Shown: piece by piece, positions 15,320 through 21,540 of the stretch
Position numbering within the stretch: the first letter of the stretch is position 1
Layout: every line of letters begins with the position of its first letter
DNA from: Bacillota bacterium
GTDB lineage: Bacteria > Bacillota > Clostridia > Oscillospirales > Acutalibacteraceae
Assembly (NCBI GenBank): GCA_023420245.1
Contig: JAEZWL010000052.1
Coordinates: forward strand, 1 to 29,576
Direction: 5' to 3'
Length of the DNA: 29,576 nt
Program-made: the position numbers and the translations under genes
Notes under the pieces: generated by a model
Seen by the model: only the letters and a program-made list of their open reading frames with translations
Database searches by the model: none
Told to the model about the DNA's origin: nothing

Positions 15320-15775
15320 ATGAAGCGTAAATCCTATCAACTTAACAGCTTCTTTATTGAAATTATTCTGGTAATCCTTTTTTTTGCCATTTCTGCCGGA
15401 GTGACCCTACAGCTGTTTGTCTCAGCTGACAAACGGGCGCGGCAGAGCAGTGAGCTGAGCGCCGCGGTGGTTCAGGCCGAAAATTTTGCGGAGCAGCTCA
15501 AGGGCTTGTCTTCGCCGGGCGGAATTGGGGATATCCTGAAAAACGCGAAGAAAACCGGAATCAGCGGCGGCAGGGAGCATTACCGCATCAGCTTTGATAA
15601 ATCGTGGGAGGAAACCAAAGAAATTCCCAGTTATATTATGGATGTCGCAGTATTGCAAACACCGACCGAAGCCGGCGTCACCGTAAACGCGGAGATTTCT
15701 GTCTGTCGGGAAAATCCAAACGGCGAGGTTGTACTTTACAATCTCAACACAGCGAAGTATCTTCCAAAAGCTTAG
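15320..15775 (+). CDS. Pseudopilin-like membrane protein (3)
   Basis: This 151-aa protein starts at the ATG at 15320, with AGGCGG six bases upstream; an in-frame ATG at 15287 has no site. The leader MKRKSYQLN precedes SFFIEIILVILFFAISAG, close to the FTLIE-type start of pilins with Glu at position 5 if cut after Asn9. The helix is followed by an N-terminal coiled region (ADKRARQSSELSAAVVQAENFAEQLKG) and a soluble domain. It is probably a minor pseudopilin of the GspI/GspJ type. Confidence 0.75.
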   Translation: MKRKSYQLNSFFIEIILVILFFAISAGVTLQLFVSADKRARQSSELSAAVVQAENFAEQLKGLSSPGGIGDILKNAKKTGISGGREHYRISFDKSWEETKEIPSYIMDVAVLQTPTEAGVTVNAEISVCRENPNGEVVLYNLNTAKYLPKA

Positions 15776-15799
15776 TACAGCCGGGAATGAGGTGTTTAC

Positions 15800-16414
15800 A
15801 TGAAAAGAAAGAGCGATATTCAATTCGGCGTGGGCGGCTCGTCAATTTTGATGATTTTTGTGATTCTTTGCCTGACTACGTTCGGAATCCTCTCCTTTGT
15901 TACTGCGAACGCCGATTATAAAATCTCGGCGAAAAATGCGGAGACGGTTAAAAATTATTATAAAGCCTACGCCGAGGCGCAAACACGGCTTCAGCAGATT
16001 GACGGCGCCCTTCTGGACGCGGGAAAGGATGCCGAACAGGCGGTGAAGGAAAACACCTGTGAAAGAATTAAGAATAAGGCGCTTTACCCCGATGGAGTCG
16101 CCTTAAGTACGATTTATACCAGCGGATTATCTGCGGAACAAAAGCATCAAGCGTTTTATCGCCTGTTCGCACAGATTCTGACCTCCAAAAACGCGGGAGT
16201 CACCTTTGAAGAAACGCAGACCGGCGATGGACTGAACGGCTTCTTTACCTGTGAAGCAGACCGGAACCGGCAGATTCGAATGGAGCTGACCGTAAACCCC
16301 TATGGCAGCGCAGAGCTGTACCGGATTACCGGAGAAAAGCTGGTCAATGCAAGCGCGTCTCAGCCCCAAGAGGAAGAAAAGCTGCAGCTCTGGCAGGGAA
16401 ACGGAAAACAGTAA
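15800..16414 (+). CDS. PilX/GspK-like membrane protein (4)
   Basis: This 204-aa protein has an N-terminal leader ending FGVGG, one membrane helix (SSILMIFVILCLTTFGILSFV) and a long soluble domain with a coiled, Lys/Ala/Glu-rich first half (AKNAETVKNYYKAYAEAQTRLQ). It lacks Glu at mature position 5, as do GspK/PilX-type minor pilins. The position after three pseudopilin-like genes and 20 bases before the ATPase gene supports a role in the same machine. The GSSILMI-type start resembles clostridial PilX-like proteins, but the family is uncertain. Confidence 0.68.
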   Translation: MKRKSDIQFGVGGSSILMIFVILCLTTFGILSFVTANADYKISAKNAETVKNYYKAYAEAQTRLQQIDGALLDAGKDAEQAVKENTCERIKNKALYPDGVALSTIYTSGLSAEQKHQAFYRLFAQILTSKNAGVTFEETQTGDGLNGFFTCEADRNRQIRMELTVNPYGSAELYRITGEKLVNASASQPQEEEKLQLWQGNGKQ

Positions 16415-16434
16415 TTACGTTTGGGAGTAAATGA

Positions 16435-17514
16435 ATGGATATCGATGTAGTAAATATTCTAAAGCTGGCGGTGCAGGAGGAAGCCTCCGATATTTTTATT
16501 ATTGCAGGCAGCCCGATTTCCTGTAAAATTAACGATGCAATTTTGCCGATTGAGCATGAGGCTCTTCGTGATTATAAATTAAAGCCAACCGATACAAAGA
16601 ATTTCGTCGAAAAAATCTATACGAATCTGTCCGCACGGGAGATTTCCTCCTTTTTACAAAACGGGGATGATGATTTCTCTTTTTCCATTGAAAATCTCGG
16701 GCGGTTCCGGTGCAATGTGTATTTTCAGCGCGGCAGTATGGCCGCAGTTTTGCGTGTGGTTCCTTTTCACTTGCCCAACCCGGAGGAGCTTCATATTCCG
16801 GGCGCGGTTGTTGATTTAAACCTGATTAAAAAGGGACTGGTTCTGATTACCGGAGCGGCGGGAAGCGGAAAATCAACAACGCTGGCCTGTATTATTGATA
16901 GAATCAACCGCACGCGCAACAACCACATTATCACCATTGAAGACCCGATTGAGTATTTACATAAGCATGAAAAAAGCATTGTCAGCCAGCGGGAAGTGGC
17001 CCATGATACAAACGGATATGTTCAAGCGCTTCGCGCCGCGCTGCGCCAGGCCCCGAACGTGATTCTTCTGGGCGAAATGCGCGATTATGAAACGATTACA
17101 ACGGCAATGACTGCGGCAGAAACCGGACAACTTGTGCTGTCCACCCTCCATACCATTGGAGCGGCCAATACCATCGACCGTATTATTGACGTGTTTCCCT
17201 CCAGCCAGCAGCAGCAGATTCGCGTGCAGCTTTCCATGGTGCTGCAGGCGGTTGTCTCGCAGCAGCTGATTCCCACGGTAGACGGCAGGCTGGTACCCGC
17301 TTTTGAGGTGATGCTGGTGAATTCCGCAATCCGCAATATGATACGCGAATCAAAGATTCATCAAATTGATAACGCGATTTATTCTTCTATGGATGAGGGT
17401 ATGATTCCGATGGATTCGGATCTTTACAGACTATACACCGAAGAAAAGATTTCAAAGGAAAATGCCGTTCTCTACGCGGTGAATCCCGAGAGCATGGCAA
17501 AACGGCTGAAATAG
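16435..17514 (+). CDS. pilT: PilT-like pilus/secretion ATPase
   Basis: This 359-aa secretion ATPase belongs to the PilT branch. An N-terminal PAS-like domain (about 1-115) is followed by the RecA-like domain: Walker A GAAGSGKST (140-148), the Asp box TIEDPIEYLH, the Walker B-like VILLGEMRD (209-217), the His box STLHTIGAANTIDRI, and the PilT hallmark AIRNMIRE (298-305). It lacks the long N-terminal domain and tetracysteine zinc site of PilB/GspE extension ATPases. It is the last gene of the operon, before a strong terminator. PilT normally drives retraction; as the only ATPase in this operon, it may act in both directions or rely on an ATPase encoded elsewhere. Confidence 0.92.
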   Translation: MDIDVVNILKLAVQEEASDIFIIAGSPISCKINDAILPIEHEALRDYKLKPTDTKNFVEKIYTNLSAREISSFLQNGDDDFSFSIENLGRFRCNVYFQRGSMAAVLRVVPFHLPNPEELHIPGAVVDLNLIKKGLVLITGAAGSGKSTTLACIIDRINRTRNNHIITIEDPIEYLHKHEKSIVSQREVAHDTNGYVQALRAALRQAPNVILLGEMRDYETITTAMTAAETGQLVLSTLHTIGAANTIDRIIDVFPSSQQQQIRVQLSMVLQAVVSQQLIPTVDGRLVPAFEVMLVNSAIRNMIRESKIHQIDNAIYSSMDEGMIPMDSDLYRLYTEEKISKENAVLYAVNPESMAKRLK

Positions 17515-17566
17515 TTTTTGTTTCCATTATGGGAGATGCAAATTATTTCTTCGTATGCGGGAGGAT

Positions 17567-17606
17567 GGAGCAGGGAGAGAGTTAGACTCTCCCTGCTCCT
17601 CGGTTT
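17567..17606 (+). terminator. Terminator of the pilus-like operon
   Basis: A perfect 13-bp stem, GGAGCAGGGAGAG (17567-17579) and CTCTCCCTGCTCC (17587-17599), with a seven-base loop, is followed by a short T-rich run (GGTTTTAAT). It lies about 50 bases after the pilT stop. Confidence 0.85.
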
Positions 17607-17693
17607 TAATGGTTGAAACAGGGAATATTATAGTCAATGCTATATTCCATTCTTTTGGGAAGATAACGGTAAATGATGGAAAGGGGTGACGGC

Positions 17694-17975
17694 ATGATTA
17701 TCGCGTCGGCGGAGGTAAAGCTCTACGCGCCGGAGGTTCATTCGCTGAAAGAGAAACGAATGATCGTAAAAAGCGTAATTGCTAAGGTGCAGAACAAATA
17801 CCATGTTTCTATTGCCGAAATCGGAGAAAATGATCTGCACCAGACGATTGTACTGGGAATAGCGTGTGTGGCCGGAAATACCTCACAGGGGAACAGTATT
17901 CTTGACCATGTCCTTAACGAAATTGACTTAACCGCAGATGCTGAAATTACAGAAATCCAGAGGGAGGTTCGATAA
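17694..17975 (+). CDS. ylxP: YlxP/DUF503 family protein
   Basis: This 93-aa protein starts at the ATG at 17694, with GGAAAGGGG upstream; an in-frame ATG at 17673 would add seven residues outside the family's usual N-terminus. Family markers include the opening strand ASAEVKLYAPEVHSLKEKRMIVKS and the C-terminal EIDLTADAEI. DUF503/YlxP proteins are about 92 residues, usually encoded near nusA-infB-rbfA, and are linked to ribosome or RNA functions, although the role is poorly defined. Here it is only one base ahead of thpR, an unusual pair suggesting an RNA-related context. Confidence 0.9.
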   Translation: MIIASAEVKLYAPEVHSLKEKRMIVKSVIAKVQNKYHVSIAEIGENDLHQTIVLGIACVAGNTSQGNSILDHVLNEIDLTADAEITEIQREVR

Positions 17976-17976
17976 A

Positions 17977-18504
17977 ATGCGTCTGTTTATCGCCATTAAT
18001 TTTACCGATGAAATTAAAAACCGGCTTCAAGGCGCGATTGAAGCGCTGAAGTCCGGCAGCGTACAGGGGAATTTTACCCGCAGAGAAAATCTGCATCTTA
18101 CGGTAGTGTTTATCGGAGAGACCACACAGGCGGATAAAATCATAACGGCGATCAATGAGGTGCAGACCAAGCCGTTTCCGCTCAAAATTGGCGGTCTTGG
18201 AAAATTCCGCAGGGACGGCGGGGATATTTACTGGATCGGTGTGGAAAAAAGTGACGCGCTTTTGCAAACATACCGGCAGCTTTATTCGCAACTGACCGAG
18301 GCCGGATTCCGGCTGGAAAACCGGGAATACAAACCACATTTGACATTAGGCAGGGAGGTATTGCCTGCAAAAAACTTTGACCAGGCTTCTTTTGACCGGT
18401 CAGTCGGAACCATGGAGATGTGTGTGCCGGCAATCAGCCTGATGAAATCGGAACGGATAAACGGAACGCTGATTTACACGGAAATTTACCGCAAAACGCT
18501 TTAA
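17977..18504 (+). CDS. thpR: RNA 2',3'-cyclic phosphodiesterase ThpR
   Basis: This 175-aa member of the 2H phosphoesterase superfamily has both HxTx motifs: H40-L-T42 in NLHLTVVFIG and H121-L-T123 in KPHLTLGR. The family opens RNA 2',3'-cyclic phosphates and includes the so-called 2'-5' RNA ligases. The ATG at 17977 has GAGGGAGG upstream, and the longer frame from 17938 overlaps the preceding gene. The N-terminus MRLFIAINF is typical. It is co-transcribed with ylxP and followed by a terminator. Confidence 0.95.
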   Translation: MRLFIAINFTDEIKNRLQGAIEALKSGSVQGNFTRRENLHLTVVFIGETTQADKIITAINEVQTKPFPLKIGGLGKFRRDGGDIYWIGVEKSDALLQTYRQLYSQLTEAGFRLENREYKPHLTLGREVLPAKNFDQASFDRSVGTMEMCVPAISLMKSERINGTLIYTEIYRKTL

Positions 18505-18526
18505 TCGTCAGATTTTTTAACTTTCT

Positions 18527-18562
18527 CACCGAAGGCGGGTACATCCTGCTTTCGGTGTTTTT
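18527..18562 (+). terminator. Terminator after thpR
   Basis: CACCGAAGGCGGG (18527-18539) pairs with CCTGCTTTCGGTG (18545-18557) over 13 positions with two G-T wobbles and a five-base loop, then five Ts. Confidence 0.88.
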
Positions 18563-18576
18563 GCGTTTTGCCGCAA

Positions 18577-18597
18577 CTATAGTCGATTCGACTATAG
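18577..18597. repeat. 21-bp palindrome upstream of the tetR promoter
   Basis: CTATAGTCGA (18577-18586) and TCGACTATAG (18588-18597) are exact reverse complements around a single T. It lies about 65 bases before the -35 at 18663 and downstream of the thpR terminator. It is long enough to be a protein-binding operator and could be a second regulator's site; no function is evident. Confidence 0.6.
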
Positions 18598-18662
18598 AAC
18601 ACGCCCCAGAAAAACTTCACAATTTATTTAAAAAATCATGCCTAAAATTTCATTTTTATTCA

Positions 18663-18691
18663 TTGACAAAGTCACGCGGAAACACTATAAT
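18663..18691 (+). promoter_or_regulatory. Consensus promoter of the tetR-MMPL operon
   Basis: TTGACA (18663-18668), an exact 17-bp spacer and TATAAT (18686-18691) match both consensus hexamers fully. Such a strong promoter is consistent with an operon held off by its own repressor. Confidence 0.92.
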
Positions 18692-18697
18692 CCAATT

Positions 18698-18714
18698 AAT
18701 GACTAAAAGTCATT
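18698..18714 (+). promoter_or_regulatory. Candidate TetR-family operator
   Basis: AATGACT (18698-18704) and AGTCATT (18708-18714) form a 17-bp palindrome with an AAA centre, at the expected transcription start site (seven bases after the -10) and 23 bases before the tetR start. TetR-family repressors commonly autoregulate from such positions. Confidence 0.7.
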
Positions 18715-18736
18715 TTTGCGAAGGAAGGGTAATTCA

Positions 18737-19330
18737 ATGAAAAAAAGCAAGATACTGGAAAATAAAACGATTAAGATGACAAAGCTGCATGAGGCTGCCT
18801 ATGAGCTTTTCACCTCCATCGGAATCCATAATACAAAAATAGATGACATTGTGAAGAATGCCGGCGTCGCAAAAGGAACCTTTTATCTTTACTGCAAGGA
18901 TAAATATGATCTGGTGGATAAAATCATCCTCAAAAAAGCCTCCGCTGTGATTCAGGACGCGGTAAAGGCGGTGGCAAGGAACGAGGAATCCGGCCATGCC
19001 GATTTTATCAGCAACGTTATCGTTTTTGCGGATTATATTATCGAATCGTTCAAGGATAACAAGAAGCTGCTGGAATTAATTTATAAGAATCTTTCCTGGG
19101 AGCTTTATGAAAAGGCGATGTCCTGTGAGGAAATGGATGGAGTAAAACGTACATTTATTCAGCATTTCAGTGCGGAAGAGGGAGCGGGAGAACCGGCGGA
19201 GCAGCGACTGTTTATTATCATTTCTATGGTGGGAGCGGTCTGCTACAATTCTATCGTGCTGGAAACGCCCTATGGCATCGATGCGCTCAAACCGGAATTA
19301 TACCGGTCAATCAAAAGTATTCTGGCATAA
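18737..19330 (+). CDS. TetR/AcrR family transcriptional regulator
   Basis: This 197-aa repressor starts at the ATG at 18737, with AAGGAAGGGT upstream. The N-terminal helix-turn-helix (about residues 25-65) includes TKIDDIVKNAGVAKGTFYLYCKDKYDLVDKII, which matches the TetR signature closely. The C-terminal ligand-binding domain (about 70-197) is helical and unassigned. It is followed after 27 bases by an MMPL transporter and then an exported partner, so it probably represses a lipid, drug or envelope-component exporter. The palindrome at 18698-18714 is its likely binding site. Confidence 0.92.
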   Translation: MKKSKILENKTIKMTKLHEAAYELFTSIGIHNTKIDDIVKNAGVAKGTFYLYCKDKYDLVDKIILKKASAVIQDAVKAVARNEESGHADFISNVIVFADYIIESFKDNKKLLELIYKNLSWELYEKAMSCEEMDGVKRTFIQHFSAEEGAGEPAEQRLFIIISMVGAVCYNSIVLETPYGIDALKPELYRSIKSILA

Positions 19331-19357
19331 TATTTCATTTCAAAGGAGAACAGCGGC

Positions 19358-21523
19358 ATGAAGCGGAATGAGGCACCTCATAAAAAGGGAATTGTGGATT
19401 TTATCATATACAAGCGCAGGCTCATTGAAATAATATTTGTTGCCCTGACCTTGCTGAGTATCTTCTGCTATTTGTTTGTGGACGTAAACTACGACCTGAC
19501 AAAGTATCTTCCCGCAACCACCAAATCCCAGCAGGGGCTGAAGGTGATGAAGGAGGAATTCGGGTATCCGGGCACAGCCCGTATTATGGTTGACAATGTG
19601 ACATATTACGAGGCGAAAAATTACAAGGATCGCATTGAATCGGTGAACGGAGTTGACTCGGTGCTCTGGTGCGACAGCGCCACCCCGGCCTATCAGGCAA
19701 GCTCCTTTCTTCGCGCAAAGGATATTAAGGATTATTACAAAGACGGCTATTCGGTAATGGATGTGGTGTTCCAGAAGGGAGATACCAGCAAGCTTACCTC
19801 GAAAGCGCTGGATGATATCAAACAGATCGTCGGGGACAAGGGGCACATCGTCGGCCCGGCCATTGTCAACAAATCCCTGAATGAGAACTTGAAAAAAGAG
19901 GTTGCCTACGCGGCGGCAATCTGTGTCGTGATTATTTTTCTGATTTTGCTTTTCACAACGACATCCTGGTTTCTGCCCGTGCTGTTCCTGCTGATTATGG
20001 GGATATCCATCATTATTAATATGGGTTCCAATATCATGCTGGGCGAGGTATCCTTCATCACTTCGAGCGTGGCGGCGGTTTTGCAGCTTGCAGTCGCAAT
20101 GGATTACTCCATCTTTCTCATCAGTGCGTTTACGGCCGAGCGGAAAAAGGGACTTGATTTGACGGAGTCTCTCTCCAACGCGATTCGCAGCTCCGCCAAG
20201 TCGATTTTGGCATGCGGCTTCGCAACCTTCTTTGGCTTTATCGCGCTTGCGCTTATGCGGTTCTCCATCGGCTTTGATTTGGGTATTTGCCTGGCGAAGG
20301 GAATCGCGGTCAGCGTTATTACCGTCCTGTTCCTGATGCCGTCGCTGATTCTGCGCTGGTCGGAAATTATTGAAAAAACCTCTCACCGCCCGTTTGTTCC
20401 TCCTATGCACGCCTTCGCGAGAGGCTCCTTCCATTGCAGATACCTTTCGCTCGCAGCGGCGCTGCTGATTGCGGTACCCGCCTTTGTAGGAAAAGGAATG
20501 AACAATTTTACCTACGGCAGCTCGGCGCTCGGCGCCGGGGAGGGCACCAAGGTATATGAGGATGAACAGGCGATCGATAAGCAGTTTGGACGCAGCAACC
20601 TGATTCTGGCGCTTGTTCCGAACACCTCCACCGTAACGGAAAAGGCGCTTTCGGATGCGCTTCACGACCTGAGCTACACGAAAAGTGTAACCTCCTACGC
20701 CAATACCGTTCCGCAGGGGGTCCCGGAAAGCATTCTTCCGGGAAGCATCACCAGTCAGCTGCATACGGAGAAATACGCGCGGATTCTGGTCTATATCAAA
20801 TCAAAGGATGAAAGTGCCCTTGCTTTTCAGAGCTCGGATGAAATTCAGTCCATTGTAAAGAAGTATTATCCCGAGCATTCCTATGTGGTTGGTCCCACAA
20901 CCTTCACGCAGGATATCAAGGACACGATTACCAGCGATTACGACGCGGTCGACGCCATTTCCATTCTGACCGTGGCGCTTGTCATTATGCTGAACTTCCA
21001 TTCTTTGCTTCTGCCGGTCCTCTTGCTGGTTCCGATCGAAATCGCGGTATTCGTCAATATGCTGTTTCCTTATCTGGTCGGCGACAAGCTGATGTTTATC
21101 GGATATATGGTGGTCAGCTGCATTCAGCTCGGCGCAACGGTCGATTACGCAATCCTGCTGACCAATAATTATATGGAATACCGGACGCGGCTGGATCGCA
21201 GGGAGGCGACCATTGAAGCAATTGCCAATACAACCGAGCCCTTGCTGACCTCCGCCACTATTCTTACGCTGGTTGGTTACGCCTTATACAAAACGTCTAC
21301 CATCGGTGCCATCGCGGATATCGGTCATTTGATCGGCAGAGGCACCATGCTGAGCCTGCTGATGGTTGTGACGGTTCTGCCGTCCCTGCTTTATCTCTTT
21401 GACAAACCGATTATGAAGAATATGCAGAGGTTGATCAGCCTGAGGGAAAGGGCAAAAATGCGGCATATCTCGCGAAGGAATCTGATTATCGGTAAAATTC
21501 AATCCGGCCTGAAAGCAGGCTGA
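19358..21523 (+). CDS. MMPL/RND-family transporter
   Basis: This 721-aa integral membrane protein has the duplicated RND architecture: one helix near 22-42, an external domain (about 43-185), five helices (188-330), then the second half with a helix near 365-383, an external domain and five helices (about 530-685). The conserved Asp-Tyr pairs that couple transport to the proton gradient lie in the equivalent helices: D249-Y250 in AVAMDYS and D596-Y597 in GATVDYA. MMPL proteins export lipids or hydrophobic compounds. The AAGGAG site precedes the ATG at 19358. It lies between its presumed repressor and a large exported protein that could be an extracytoplasmic partner. Confidence 0.92.
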   Translation: MKRNEAPHKKGIVDFIIYKRRLIEIIFVALTLLSIFCYLFVDVNYDLTKYLPATTKSQQGLKVMKEEFGYPGTARIMVDNVTYYEAKNYKDRIESVNGVDSVLWCDSATPAYQASSFLRAKDIKDYYKDGYSVMDVVFQKGDTSKLTSKALDDIKQIVGDKGHIVGPAIVNKSLNENLKKEVAYAAAICVVIIFLILLFTTTSWFLPVLFLLIMGISIIINMGSNIMLGEVSFITSSVAAVLQLAVAMDYSIFLISAFTAERKKGLDLTESLSNAIRSSAKSILACGFATFFGFIALALMRFSIGFDLGICLAKGIAVSVITVLFLMPSLILRWSEIIEKTSHRPFVPPMHAFARGSFHCRYLSLAAALLIAVPAFVGKGMNNFTYGSSALGAGEGTKVYEDEQAIDKQFGRSNLILALVPNTSTVTEKALSDALHDLSYTKSVTSYANTVPQGVPESILPGSITSQLHTEKYARILVYIKSKDESALAFQSSDEIQSIVKKYYPEHSYVVGPTTFTQDIKDTITSDYDAVDAISILTVALVIMLNFHSLLLPVLLLVPIEIAVFVNMLFPYLVGDKLMFIGYMVVSCIQLGATVDYAILLTNNYMEYRTRLDRREATIEAIANTTEPLLTSATILTLVGYALYKTSTIGAIADIGHLIGRGTMLSLLMVVTVLPSLLYLFDKPIMKNMQRLISLRERAKMRHISRRNLIIGKIQSGLKAG

Positions 21524-21540
21524 TTCAGGAGGAATTCATC

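Noticed and set aside
18663..18674. Second TetR half-site TGAC-AAA-GTCA over the -35
   Set aside because: Its outer bases and spacing differ from the AATGACT/AGTCATT site, and part of it is simply the -35 hexamer. Not listed as a separate operator.
19340..20764. 474-aa minus-strand open frame
   Set aside because: It is antisense to the MMPL gene, rich in Arg/His/Gln, with no motif. The MMPL frame has all family signatures.
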